Shown here: one piece after another, positions 46,801 through 48,780 of the stretch
Layout: the number at the start of each line of letters is the position of its first letter
Position numbering within the stretch: position 1 is the first letter of the stretch
Assembly (NCBI RefSeq): GCF_022524485.1
Contig: NZ_JAKXMK010000033.1
Location: 1-64,000 of the forward strand
Reading direction: 5' to 3'
Source of the DNA: Pseudonocardia alaniniphila
Lineage (GTDB): Bacteria > Actinomycetota > Actinomycetes > Mycobacteriales > Pseudonocardiaceae
DNA length: 64,000 nt
Notes under the pieces: generated by a model
What the model saw: only the letters and a program-made list of their open reading frames with translations
Database searches by the model: none
What the model was told of the DNA's origin: nothing
Program-made: the position numbers and the translations under genes

Positions 46801-48093
46801 AGCGGCGCGGACGGCCTTCTCGTCGGCAACACCGGATTCCTTGCCGGCAATCTTCGCGAGGTCCTTCGTGGCGGCACGTGCCTTGTCGGCGGCAGTAACG
46901 GGGGTCTTCTCGGTGGCCTTCTTCCCGACGGCCTTCGTGCCGGCGACCGTTGCCAATGCCGCGTCGAGCTCGGCGCCGGCCGTCCTCGTGGCCTGCTTCG
47001 CGGCAACGCCCGTGACGGCGGCGCGCACCTTGTCCGCGATCTTCCGCGTTTCTGCCGCGCCGAGCTTCGTCGCGCGCTGCTCGCCTGCCTTTTCGCCGAG
47101 CGTTGTCAGCGCCTGGCGGGCGATCCGCATGCCGGCCGAATCACCGGTGGTCGCGCGCGCCTTTGCTGCGGCGGAATCCTTGCCGGCCGCGGTGGTCTTC
47201 TTCAGCTTCTCGCGAGTCGCGACAACTGTGGTGTCCCGCCGATCGCTCACGTTCTGCGCCTCGGTGTTCTTCCCACCGGGCGTCGCTCCCGAGCGCGCGG
47301 AGGTCTTCTTCTTCGATTCGGCCTTCTCGGAGTCGGCCTTCTTCGCGGCAGACGTCGTCCGCTTCGCGGGCTCGCCCGACTTCTCGTCATACGACGGGGC
47401 GCTCATCGTCGCCGCGGCCGGCCGGCTGCCGCCCGTGGCACTCGGCTTCTCCGACTTGTCGCTGCGCTTCCCCGACTCGCGCTTCGCAGCCGCCTTCTTA
47501 TCAGCCGACGTCTTCTTCTCCGACGCCGCCTTCTTCTCGGAGGCCTTCTCCGACGCCGCCTTGTTCGCCGACGCCTTGCTCCCGGACGCTACCTTCTCGG
47601 TCGTCTTCTTCTCCGAGCTCGCCTTCTCGGAGGTGGCCTTCTTCTCGCTCGCCGCCTTGGAAGTGGTCTTCTTCTCCGAGGTCTTCGTCTCGGTAACCGC
47701 CTTCTTCCCGGCGGTCGTCTTCTTCTCAGTCGTCGCCTTCTTCTCGGTCGCCGACTTGGTGCCGGTCTTCTTCTCGGTGCTCTTCTTCTCGGTGCTCTTC
47801 TTCTCCGATGCACCGGAATCCGAGCCACCGCTCTTTCCACCTGCGGGCCTGCTGCTACCTCCCTTCAGCACGCCCTGCCCCGCAACCACCGGGACCGCCA
47901 CCGCAGCCGACGCGGGCGAGGCAGCCAGGAAGGCCGCCCCCACCCACAGCACGACGACAGCGCCCGCCAGCCCGAGGACCCAACGCATCACCCACAGCAA
48001 CCGCTCCAGCGGCGACAGTCGCAGCCGCACGACGGCGTCCGAGCGCACGGCGAGGCCAGCAGCCTCACCATCGCGCACAGACACCGGACTCAT
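16885..48093 (-). CDS. Giant multidomain protein, about 10,402 residues
   Basis: One uninterrupted frame of 31.2 kb. The ATG at 48093-48091 is chosen because GGAG lies 8 nt upstream and a membrane segment follows directly; the frame stays open 66 codons further. Residue layout: 38-58 membrane/signal helix ending in an ASA site; about 73-280 Lys/Ser/Thr/Glu low complexity; about 560-690 coiled coil; about 700-2370 Cys-pair repeats; 2370-2750 beta-rich; 2750-3560 helical with hydrophobic stretches; 3567-3625 J-like; 3765-3800 helix-turn-helix; about 4080-4700 SecA-like motor; about 5115-5235 methyltransferase-like; 5333-6177 and 6356-7197 duplicated phosphatase/HExxH module; about 7200-7560 kinase-like; about 8090-8310 trypsin-like protease; 9031-10402 winged-helix-like repeats. 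The mix of many enzyme types in one chain recalls multi-effector or polymorphic-toxin giants, but the overall function is unknown and I assign none. Confidence 0.9.
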   Translation of the reverse strand: MSPVSVRDGEAAGLAVRSDAVVRLRLSPLERLLWVMRWVLGLAGAVVVLWVGAAFLAASPASAAVAVPVVAGQGVLKGGSSRPAGGKSGGSDSGASEKKSTEKKSTEKKTGTKSATEKKATTEKKTTAGKKAVTETKTSEKKTTSKAASEKKATSEKASSEKKTTEKVASGSKASANKAASEKASEKKAASEKKTSADKKAAAKRESGKRSDKSEKPSATGGSRPAAATMSAPSYDEKSGEPAKRTTSAAKKADSEKAESKKKTSARSGATPGGKNTEAQNVSDRRDTTVVATREKLKKTTAAGKDSAAAKARATTGDSAGMRIARQALTTLGEKAGEQRATKLGAAETRKIADKVRAAVTGVAAKQATRTAGAELDAALATVAGTKAVGKKATEKTPVTAADKARAATKDLAKIAGKESGVADEKAVRAALDKASPAVRKALAETAGTVPGAAADKAGRTAALVKIAEKALDQADGKAALKTAEKAGKKKAGAAADEAVAVRAARAIQAVREGALAEAASLRSRTLSATGSRGPPSDEAGDRYSTGRFGQWQEYDDSAERTERVLEGRIKVDQSKAALAAEKKKVASGEVTKAAYAKDEKKHQQLAKQVAADRAELSPERAELVDEVVDGHRELTAREKQLAAEEKKVAAGTVTKKAHAQNVAKVEAQRDEVYEATDELMAATDNEVSDAVPSRSRGEGSAAGCGSSGVFVACGSVSRGADGQKDSDRCVALAGVSSGCGVQTSSGESKGSASCTLSGADQGCGSSVSHRDADGEVATASARCSGDASGCGLSSRASSAGGESACATGGGSCRSESSGPSGMDAQSVGGAERKTSASASCTGRCDVTGYAYSSGAQAQCRTDGGVCDSSSTGSRSDRDEAQPATAGRGAGANRAVSTEPVATGGESRGQGSGSAHCESASGCGTSSTVDLGDGADVGHRGARSGGDAVVAGAEVTCDAACTGRSTSSTDAGRKAGPRDASAAAGAAADPVPTGTPEAATNASANCTATGGGCRTHSESRADGTADVSGSSAATADVDCDGAAGCTGTGASRTGGTASGLRDGAARTSTGSAGCDVSGGACGANSSTEIDNPIEEYDDRWVGSDADGAVRPAVLTDGVATASSSSGTRVDCGDSTACSGKGTTATTGRVTGAVATAGGAAPVRETKGSSTCEASAGACSAESVSDVSDGAAPGSARTGFDTVGAVAPAARELSASSRAGAQVECAGADCRGAAASTTSGSASGDVTGLRDSTGSSNCTARGAGAGCSAQSDTTVSDRAPAAGVGAAGAVTGPVSVSNAGASVQCSGGAGDCGGTASSSTSARDTAVSPHSRGSSASADCIVTGGGCDAQTSSSGSSAPDFVVVDPATGRPVAGQPTSGPTSTSSSSASLVCPSGVNCSGTVHTGSSAWDGAVAGGKPRTSTGTASCTAGTGGCDVQSVSNASTGSGAALALSGQPQANGPTSREAAAPVTAERSQVNTARLTAGPSAASAAGAALSCEGQEACTGRVSSAATATDPSVSPDPRGSYSEGSCEGVSGGVCQAVTNSGASSGPDANVIAPLVQARSTSNASISSGTTGSADEQAPADDQPVQVPGQDQPATPPAPTAPGSSANSGGPTVQGASSWTMASATLDCDGNAADCRSTAGSSASGSDGPSTLAGAGGARGPPEGVSTTTARCAGGPSACQAQTSSSAGSGQVVADIVAEQQNSAAEQAGQQATEARRQAELAAQVAAEPGATTEQKKAATDAATVAEAAQKAAVDAAELAAKPVENAPATLSDSSAAALCAGAGCTATTTGRTSGSPGVSSTEATCTSAASGCAVSSDATAGVVRNAGVAQGGKTNPGYSGSGQTSSMLTCPEAGCTGRMTGTADVSAGPQGRQSRSSADGETGCDGTTACQAQISAGTSATVGTDRDPAARFATTSASVGATCDNGTATGCATSTSSRTEAVGAMNVRALATGSCATAGACQSATGGFAARDVAEVTASCAGTGCTTHTQGNARYAGGNAVHTASSRTDCTAGPNGMCGSSSRVGATETGAEVSASCAGTEGSACTHRIAARSSAQSSTGGHQASADAGCGSAGGAGSGWCATSAAAQTSDEFAMAAAACQGSAGSGCRYSYRAHSSDSAGGAAHATATGFGRGTFGAGQVLTTAAAAAGPGFAQASASCLGTAGTTCSHSYSAAVSASASAAGSSASASARGSGGGGMGGGGVAVSARAVAGPGFAQASASCTGTPGTSCSHSYSATASASDSWKGPHGSHSEAQAYAHGSGGGGMGGGGVGVSAQAVAGPGFAQASASCSGAANCTTSFSAEAEMHARAEDPERGGYWEAWGHAKCVGGGSSGGTCGARAEAVPGPNGGGRGWCTGTGSCVEHSGGNSFEKYVQPGSGQPVDKNGKPIPIEELGPDDRAVQIERDADGNVVWKIKPKGEKVRGGTCPAPCKNGVDESVEGGERVGYDPADGFSGSMPTDPGSDKRDSATGSDGVRLARDVQGNGGGWVRGSGSVTNGRTGETVRYTRRATSDNPLNTFRLSNPAGSPFTSTCNGGCVYTGAKLPGKAGVDHLTVEGAWGEITGRDGNGNPARITFTGAGHFTSAEGDTFFGVGGTGTADRVEILTRNASGLGGYIKVTNGYGTIRTAEGASLACWGCEGAEYMPTRAGMGGLATCSISNAGDSCTATGAPWKGQSDVQRASIDIHAKGAVEFAQFLRNADGSGGGAVAFTSGDGFARGTDAYGDWIQTAGEGGRMALLYSEADGYNRGQSCVGGKGGTFEGGCSGSDPVERRLKWVEPSQDVTAALGMRGGPPQRPPGFIGPVASGGSTSLVDRARAAFRFTAGQGHVRWMAETGNHQLAPVAEAFERAKQGGITHAEARELARKVDGLPAKTMERAGRTGDALEVLMKVNGTQRPSTEDVERQLAEDPRLVASLLGRPYEAGWKPSDQDRTTAKNKLLDQQAASARAIGDLNALQPREDALQRRQDAYERAVTNYNLGLGGNRAALEAERKEIERLSGDLEDDQRPIMGRLDASQEVLRTYDIAAAGLANDPNYAGNMRVAQANLEAVQGVVDALPELKTDADVAAARKLVAFSEAARLGYDASIEAPRLPSSRLHDMALPSSGAPDLALAMRSAAGYSYFKKLVETSNSPFVNKDGSDYTPDQISDLAATWVYGDPADLTEVARLAGTPRTADEAVQLLAGKESEAGHDEAMDNYFRQINQAGLIKDLGSTLSDSEMDKLRDVVNEEDPKSVGGFFRFMLEGAQLLQSEAVRKYNREFGVGHESFGRNLGRGAVTLGMGILTLPGTVIGGGGVEIANKIKYEGVLGTAASLTPGTAAFAPFLSERDPTRSAAPPQRTGESDVEYYTRLHPLTGGMLVTPVTNSWNRWFGDGDASRDYHDRPVESLMEDGLPVLIVAGGVAAGLRGGAVGAAARGAAARATAANLPRTAATVAQRSALRTAAVRFENRASRLETARKIASVPVHLASAPYYAVGLPVRAGSAAVRAVTAPAARVAQAGSTAAGMRALAGAIANRPTAPLWLSATTGLRRVAGGLGRSAESARMIARHGLVGSIRMPGAYKNLGVSRAATPQAIEAAHTVRIAKASRGKVDDPVLATRRAGLDESLQIVRDHRARVTAKVAAKDAKKAARATARTNGPGRLAPPATIVAAATADAGRPGPAAVTEAAGQHGTAAAAVGTAGQRGAAGVADAPGAAGRGAPAAPGVANPAAQHGPATPETGTTAGGAPSAAAGRPAPSPTTDGAAGGASLAERIDATLAANGDKPMTAAALARQLGVKKTDIHRASESGSGRESASGSATPRTEIVRDGNGTAWVQRHAGEPPSARGSATGDGPGALTQGSRAISGERSGAGPGPSRAGAGTSRASAGGGSPAAARSSGSGGAPGESPRPAPSGPGRPSNDQALPTGSTASGGRPRTPVGDGGGPTVVRGPDPEPLRSPDEAGAVDTASSVGARKHDGKVRSGDPPVRAADDTTPRSEPWVRGKEKTSSARPTGAEAPDPRGLRTTLADATKELRAAKAARTEILARLEDELARTTDHGRRRELLDARPRYDRPVTEAQARVDAAKHELTKERSTRAYRPEISAIKTLWSDEASIQALRERVEAGERLNRVESFALIAEQIRLTHGKRLHDVQLAGAIAMDGGGRLSTRIRFALTRGGTARGTVVEMLTGEGKTFTGMLPAMKRGFENRVAGADGRGVHVMTSNTQLAGDTVAAYQGIASELGLTVRLRSRGTPGARSAYEADITVGSATDLIFDFLEDQRRPAGERVQRGHAFALVDEADMVMLDWGASPHRLAEAVQASARRAELVWARDLARGLERGEYSVRTGRPVTISSRQASRIEQRTGQVLSDQQRIDLANAKRAEGMQPGWDYKIADRVRIEVLDNPNGRAKNGQRWSQGLHEALEAKHKLPIGRPQQTIAQATVVQYLRNYRNAAGMTGTAWEARGLFRNLFRMDVVRIEPNLPSRLNVRQRQVYASERALHDALATEVVMRKDNPAPELLIMRTPAQAEAFAAILRERGVTVQVLNALDERIVFEDAVVAAAGRPYAVTVATNIIGRGTDIILGGRGKGGPVDLAAQRVVTEAGGLRVTTASAFESFRATRQGFGRAGRQGSPGSAGEVLSLDDPILARYADWRALARLEKTYGASTSPLPARAVNRLVDAAVARAEKAGARRLTGVVRGKVGPETEVVQAVDSTTPALALSRSATAIDTAATPRDGLVDATIGRIEGLRQELAAARSAVARFGGAEATSRLLDECSQLCRVETAVSQALQDYRDLVEPAVEPRAAEGAQAASAEFDRIAAQQLGVTTGVVTLARDQAAAGDYAGAAETLSRLSRGAEAVDQLAGRRWGGAVWAANSADQAVYLLERLMAIQEGATDTSPTLSHTATEVSRLSRRLAALDGGVGHSYEARELARTLARLDGLVPTLPPGAAADAVAALVDDAARHQLDRLQQANPPAEILADLYGLAAENAVGAAEIRTLLQAGHLPGPGGPARAIGEFAGRHHLDWSRSAKRALRAALRHVAPELPRPAPSAQAASAPAPAGTAAVSGDGAGTATATGPEPVAGGRRGAAEPVRSTEASAPRPRPGDTASGVSPPAVVGPGPVGPGGQRLYLGAVADPVPGSVTVDRRALPGVDVIADAARLPFRSSTFAEVHAVNPSGFQPVSPETARVLGPGGRLVVTASPQNPAMRLSEADVLAAGFVRVSEGPAVAEHRRSLDHPASVTTIYESRGGPRQPGSGQAPGPARPSQAGGSGSGPPAPSAGPAQVRTPGPSAAGSPRRVAGNKIRHRSGATASGTSPPAVGRFSHIRRGVRDAAARTRAAAESAGRSVRAGWGELTSGLRFVWSPPAWVLEQAAAQPKRVTVAVEHRLYPTWLQEWLGPVGEFVYQLLHVKLVRSDKLAPVEGRRLTLRERISRIREIVARAIYNRAGTGGAPHVYLPPVVWKLPLPGWADGLLDVSIKVSAGNIGVLTVLDQAEMSQKTTKKTRVLGAFPVVRVSLVIAVGRSFRIEPFLLHFDVPGRALEQTARAPWMVGFHPVRRVVNWALNHDLGLWTWNVFDFISQSQFGLGVGPASTVLPNWLEYRGSLQSVKINRRNGQVVSINMIKDPGKGLRRVVMAMLRTGGRLLPRPLREHLAGTPARFAVRGERHQVRHRQRILGRIRAELEIQRALYVEVAAELARLRELQTGGRVAVTVPWYSSMFTVAGVPLDPRDLLAARIARLEALRDEIAAVIRKNRQLEKSVVESLTALGVSIGDPARVEGAPTQRALAVGSGALGAVTEPGRPDVASGDAWRGTTVSGRVVAMVADQVAGSQAAVPASVVAVEAGITAARSQSPTAPGPQVGRAVYDAAAAATTPAPDVLDPDSTSYLTAVATRSDTGTEVVLVGVGDSRAYLVRSDGTAELLTTDDNMATAQSAEGPAPSRPTSVSTRWLGESPAPQPGTTTVSVTGPGLLILVTDGVSDLFPTPADLAAVIDVSAGLSNPAQAARQLTAAATALGGRDDKTAVVVPLNGQRPVPAPDGGPVAIGGLSESERLDLLRLLPTVAGHLRPLERVVAGMPRGPPGSPAVMVLDVDAVRASVLAGSAGVLDRLVAFGWRDPAVAVAAAGVVVMTAGMAAEVAGHLAAGRLQPEWFERLIDHEMRHHLSGRIHGGHDEDAAAVVAGLLDARRAEAGARALWRAGIVRADLARAATRRGLGWVVAGLGRVLRWAGWPMRRLAELRDRRAAGAMRSLVQGASNRLAGASRLRWDAVQVATATSLTGELNRLGGMLDAVRDGSGSVPARALAGRVDAAVAAVEALVLTAPARGPPATAGAVSRFGVRAAVGSPAFMTAAARAVAARMWARAGSVGRSVRAWWDGLLSGLRFVWSPPAWVLEQAAAQPKRLKVGVEHRLYPTWVQEWLGPAGELVYQLLHIKLVRKDSLAPVEGRRLPLRERISRIREIVARSIYNRAATTGGQWIWASAVVPVPLPGLADAFLDVSIKMITGNYGALSVLDQAEPLTKAAAKKIRVLGAFPVGRVGLLIALRGWFRIEPFILHFDVPGRALEQTVEAPRVIGFHPMRRLKYWALNHDLSPWTWKPFDFLSQTQFGVGVGPADPVLPNWMEYRGSLQKVVITRRDGRVHELDMIKGTGRKVRAGLIRVWRVAGRLLPRPVREYVERAPAWFAARGERHQISHRRRILGRYRAELEIQRSLYVDVAAELARLRELQAGGRVPVTGPWYSAMFTVAGAPLDPRDLLAARIARLEALHDEIAAVIRKNRQSEKSVVESLTGLGASDVVALAAEPPSRRAVTQGSGALGAVSESGSPGRVNGDAWRGATSPGRMVAMVADEVAGWGAAVPASVVAVEAGITAARAQQATAPGLQVGRAVYAAAAGATTPAPDVLDADSTSYLAAVATRTGTGTEVVLVGVGDSRAYLVRPDGTAELLTTDDNMASAQTAEGSAPWRPASVSTHWLGESPAPQPRTATVAVTGEALLVLVTDGVSDLFATPADLAAAIDAPAALRDPGLGARQLADAATARGGHDDKTAVVVPLNVARSGAPDGGPVAIGGLTEGERRDLLRLLPTVADHLRPLERVVAGMPRGPPDAPPVLVLDAASLPQSSAQSSAGVLERLVAFGWRDPSMPAAAPGVVVMTEAMATEVADHLAAGRLRPEWFARLVDHEVRHHLSGEAHAGHDADAAAIVAELLGARRTVAAGPVHLVGIGTSGATAGRFVDTTDGAAGRAVREAVRTLDERGAVHPARQSLLEVAGPRGLWVTEGLDFALVDGLNAELAREPGSDGIAVVYVLDRERSRVLADTEMFGHLRGLDEELRVALEEHVLLRLRHGDPANVGTEAVTDVPGIPLRRLEGASFVRRLTGETVRGGRPKVLLLRDAGGALMAAMHWAHDPGVLLRAVAGAELSRRVGVPTAPSWPAMASEDLHDETGSTVVEAGDVLVMRGFLDGTAVELDAPGSGAQRDQVAGQFVLAGLLQDADLMRATEDDRLRTADGLVWSFDFDQSLPIGRDARPVERGLRIGSRPEIYGRLTPADVLAQLEHVGRLREWLLAGVPGGVLHRMVAARLSRVQEMVRAGRLPEALVQDLERAARSAAARYPGDPRPPGAHLPVFADQALALADAWAHQAGPPGQRELRLASDGQLRALVEASLPVQVHGWRAGLWGQGRWEISLRPQDARGAGDPWTPDLHAVDPRRVLSALRPLLPRHPAPAAPEAAPDVAEPGVVSATEVAAQLRRTGVAVEVHASGLTWVDGIPTMVGAVAGPPDDGLAERAVAAAGELTPLGRAVIWVRSPVTAEQLGQVLQRVRDAHPGAFDHIRLFTADHTVEWDPHGPPGRSGASALPAVIAPGATFDALPLWARAAAVGAGVAAVLGGPRAIGRALLATLRRLAGLLASAPTRGPPPRHRGGGPALISHRDLPDDEREIVVQVIDGMAWTDAVDPAGLDRLARFEPGEAAASGARGIRGADGFGEAVRGASGPADLVVYAGWDGWLYTDARTLAALRSGVLGPDALRALMRHELAELANGRLPQHERLPHAQLPPLPDLTPLAPVVGAHLPARPVAFRSVVDVHGRTALVAPELGAPPAALSSMTVVHADKIISRSRSSGVVVRVAGGTADVLTNRHVVDGAVRVRVELGRQAWSGSVLPAPAPGRIADALAGIDAEAAAMPREELLGSVADLDLALVRISTDEHPQVTLVPVVPGTTSVEGSPVTLVGLPHQSFPVDGPDAVWDNRTAEPRPVVAGGIAAPGRWSATPGADRWDLVIAGSPWVALGSSGGPVLAGQGVHERLVGVAHSITISVLGQDGTQARAALVVGAPAVRAYLAATWSPDDPAPTRRHADVVPVRWGDSPALAAAAERSLDRARVALDRAGALTGDRPREIAELVEQAREAASFAGFLTRRHPEPFAAGISDAEARAVTATDRLWTLLAARAEQATTADDLPSGFIDSLVSAAGRLPAPLPMAVDLRRSEHRRLFDQLLAVLAPLSGRLGDGPAQAELVELIDDAFDLVLGTSREQGEVPARWRGGPAPAAAQWGLARVERLIVRHSELALPPGAVAGLADVVTETLADARLLTLHDPGPVADRLVALQRWLVEAGRLRGPPPGGAVAVVRNTGVPTRLDDTEYAQVLHVLDGMRDSLREVGREHRAYRLADPGGAWAEFAPRLYAVPGWNAALPQRFAVVEFVAPDPAEPGRAAVFVDAEVLARLVLLPEPWRQQLADRERARLERATEDAAQAMPLPAATALLALVRPRVGYGVTTGPLSPGEQRWLALRFALWLGEQPASREGGTIVADWGPLRSELEGMGLERLRAELLAVRVVDVHGRRWTVTLRHVRAEIDRLIRGRLLSPDLDADLDAHLAAGLDGGPDRSAAAVQHAVLVARVTIARVRRDEIAAAERLDRAEATRLPALRTLLSQVAAGPGTASALLRRTVLPGSAEQARMVLDRLVASGLLRAGRSGDTYGPVDRVIALLERVAARDGLADGPVRALLDETAAVLSTRPALWQESTADQMARLLTLLTALPELGVQAGAGAPTYLDLLHTVGTTPAGVGAGELSSALPGGAASDVTAAISVLRAAGLVQLDVQDGVRHLLAVPVRRVLGDLAYRDEIEEQDYRRELDALLGLLRQVPSAADGAADRLGAVVTRLRTIEGSPLHPDADRGGLWEPGPTSYGAVLLAVRRSPGVNTVGLARMLDLPVGSVRHTARRLTTLGLVQITHRAGGGDSYLLRTSVLALMDALTDPAEIVEPAYREALLDLAELLMSEGLSRPSLAELATSVARLRETPESPLETDGRVHELYEPPPVSYLDLLLAIGAVPGSGSSEIARVLGTSADLVRGATVHRIGPRMVTVTRRVQRLDESITGGGFLILAEPGWGYAPDPESASPSRTKFTYELTELGRDFLAALRDPGTVADPHDREALHRAALLLRRNPGRDRFPMDALIDSIARLLDRGEIDSAGIPVVTRETSLRGTLDAVAAAGGFVGGDDLARQHAGAVKLRLARFADWGLLEMQHASDGTSLYRMPEHTRRLLHDLDHRVSVLDRPHRAALDALAGWFDRPASLQVGVVATRRIEDALQAVRDLPESALPAAPRVSTRQLLDVIAAGAGGTLAQLAAATSGRPWALVTRLHALHRWGLVDRWIDPTSGIRSREYRYSLPGHTRALLRDVDGRSLQPYPRYLVLLDELAARLDRPIDRGRDGWRQRTDAVLTAIRNLPGSPLPASPVTQENSVRHMLDVMDRTGVMTVGEIAAAVTGVVSTVLGQRLATLYAAGLLERLPAGARHHTTTRFAYSVPERTRRLLSDVDGREALREPDYVAALEELALRLGSPAPLKPGTAQASEFVALVGAIRVLAASPLPSRGPAPMTSYRGTLDAIGAAGEAGITAEELAALPPGLGMVPMRQRLRLLLGWDLVERVSGAGRGARSGSRVYRLPEPVRRLLAALDDPSSFVAEASKARLRALAELLNTPAAKLGPGSRQKVTEAVEAVRALPYSPLRDQRLGPRPESLRATLDALDAPGGATVAEVAAATGTAETAVRGRVFTLTEWDLVVVLSGGTRGPALRRYGLPAHTRRLLQDLDDPEAITDPGYRVAAAHLTELLARSAGLRPEQRGTRELADVLDVIRALPGGPLSAQRLHRPGDSVWATIEAVAAAPDGIGAEELTEATGMLPVPQMRHRLHVLADWGLLRIRRGAAGRKLYSVPAVTRLLLADLAEPARIADPDYRAAAERLAPLLAQNVNLLPGSPRTPELIQALAAVQELEAGPLGRGPHVPADSLRGTLLALATADRPVPAAWLARTQQLREHGVMGRLAVLHRRHLVHREIDWGAPGRAPEAVYSLTQDTRRLLAELADPSGIDAPRYRAAVEELVVLLGAPTNTETSATREVVLAGLDAVAELEAGPLPARRGPA
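16888..21003 (-). repeat. C-terminal array of about ten winged-helix-like repeats
   Basis: Residues 9031-10402 of the giant protein break into about ten units averaging 135-137 residues. The last seven (from residue 9463) are clearest. Each starts like SLRGTLDAVAAAGG and has a helix-turn-helix-like pattern ending in a WGLLE or WDLVE strand. A YR-x-P-x-x-TRRLL-x-DLD stretch and a PxYRAALxxLAxxL helix follow, and each unit ends near AVRxLPxSPLPA. The fold assignment as MarR/ArsR-like winged helices is inferred from the pattern. Sequence divergence between units is high, so they are old repeats. Confidence 0.75.
23200..23870 (-). other. Trypsin-like serine protease domain within the giant protein
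   Basis: An S1/HtrA-like triad is present in the correct order: H8123 in LTNRHVVDGA, D8180 in DLALVRI and S8275 in GSSGGPVL. The spacings (57 and 95 residues) suit a compact trypsin-like fold. No PDZ domain follows. The domain edges are approximate. Confidence 0.8.
26503..32097 (-). repeat. Tandem duplication of an 840-residue enzymatic module
   Basis: Copy 1 covers residues 5333-6177 (29566-32097) and copy 2 covers 6356-7197 (26503-29028), with a 179-residue linker between. Each copy has an unknown domain of about 480 residues starting GLRFVWSPPAWVLEQ, then a PP2C-like phosphatase, then a short domain with HExxH. The period is 1,021-1,023 residues throughout. Some DNA is nearly identical between copies, for example 27793-27870 against 30862-30939, offset 3,069 nt. 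This points to recent duplication or gene conversion. Confidence 0.88.
33990..35860 (-). other. SecA-like ATPase motor domain within the giant protein
   Basis: Residues about 4080-4700 carry the SecA motif set in order: Walker A MLTGEGKT (4173-4180), Walker B LVDEADMVMLD (from 4282), MTGTA (4442), TNIIGRGTDIILGG (from 4558) and GRAGRQGSPG (from 4611). The gap of about 160 residues between Walker B and MTGTA is the size of the preprotein-crosslinking insertion of SecA. The C-terminal scaffold is shortened. The motifs indicate an active ATPase. Confidence 0.85.
40985..45995 (-). repeat. Cys-pair, Ser/Gly-rich repeat region of the giant protein
   Basis: Residues about 700-2370 consist of short units with a cysteine pair spaced about 4-8 residues apart, such as SCTGTPGTSCSHSYS or CAGADCRGAAASTTSG, separated by Ser/Thr/Gly/Ala-rich spacers. 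Towards the end (41200-41640) three longer units share GPGFAQASASC and GSGGGGMGGGGV. An Ala/Glu-rich helix of about 80 residues interrupts the array near 42750-43010. The paired cysteines suggest many local disulfides in an extracytoplasmic stalk, which is an inference. Confidence 0.8.
47260..47870 (-). repeat. Lys/Ser/Thr/Glu low-complexity tract of the giant protein
   Basis: Directly after the N-terminal membrane segment the protein is built of short SEKK, TEKK and AAEKK-type motifs. In the DNA this appears as recurring TTCTTCTCGG-type words on the + strand, with close direct repeats at 47763-47812. The stretch is strongly basic and likely unstructured, comparable to cell-wall-spanning or polyanion-binding tails. 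The neighbouring protein at 52540-54852 ends in a similar tail. Confidence 0.75.
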
Positions 48094-48780
48094 GACGGAA
48101 GCTCCAGACGACTCGCCGGACGAATCGGGACAAGGTGACAGAACCGAGTGGCAGTCACGGACACGGCCCGCGGACCACCACGGAGACATGCAGGGACATG
48201 CAGAACGACGGGCTCCGCACGTCGCGCCTGAGGCAGCGACCCACAACCGGACGGTCGAACTCACGCCCAGCAGCCCTTGCGACCCCGCCACCCGGCCCGT
48301 TGCGTTACGTCAGCAACCAGCGAGGACAGCGCCACAGCCCCGACCTTGACGATCAAGGCGAACATCAGGTTAACAGAAACCCTCCGAAGTTGACCAGATC
48401 GATGACGGGAGTTCATCTCCGGCGGGGGTGGCAACACCTCGTCGACGGCTACGCAGGGTGACGCTCACGCCTGGTTCCGCGAGCCGGCTCGGCGAGCCTC
48501 CGGACTACCGCGTCCGTGCGGCAGGCGGCCCAGGGCGCCTCGGACGAGCTGAGCACAACAACAGGTGCTCGATCCGCCCGACAGTCCCCCGCGAACGGCG
48601 GACTTCGGAGCCGGGATCGGCGCCCCGGGACAACGCCGATCCGGCGGAACGACAATTGTTCCGGAGCCACGCAGGGCAGTCGGCGGCCCGCGCATCCACC
48701 GATCCGTGGGACACCTCATCAGGGTCTGTCGGGCTGTTCCGTCCTTTGAAATATTGCCGTGGCCAGCCCTGGGAGGCCCG
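48094..48780. promoter_or_regulatory. Divergent promoter region of the giant and propeller genes
   Basis: These 687 bp separate two divergent genes and contain no convincing ORF. The stretch 48340-48420 is AT-rich for this genome and includes an inverted repeat CCTTGA-CGA-TCAAGG (48344-48358). Nearer the rightward gene lie a perfect 9-bp hairpin (48614-48622 / 48634-48642) and a dyad CGGAAC-N7-GTTCCG (48645-48663). The rightward gene has a strong GGGAGG ribosome binding site. Exact promoters could not be fixed. Confidence 0.5.

Noticed and set aside
48094-48291. 66-residue upstream extension of the giant protein
   Set aside because: The extension lacks a ribosome binding site and is Cys/Ser/Trp-rich, unlike the following signal region. 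The ATG at 48093 has GGAG at the right distance.
46382-48349. Rightward open frame of 655 codons opposite the start of the giant gene
   Set aside because: It is antisense to the Lys/Ser/Glu tract, and its Phe/Phe/Ser repeats mirror the AAG/GAG codons. It also runs through the promoter region of the giant.
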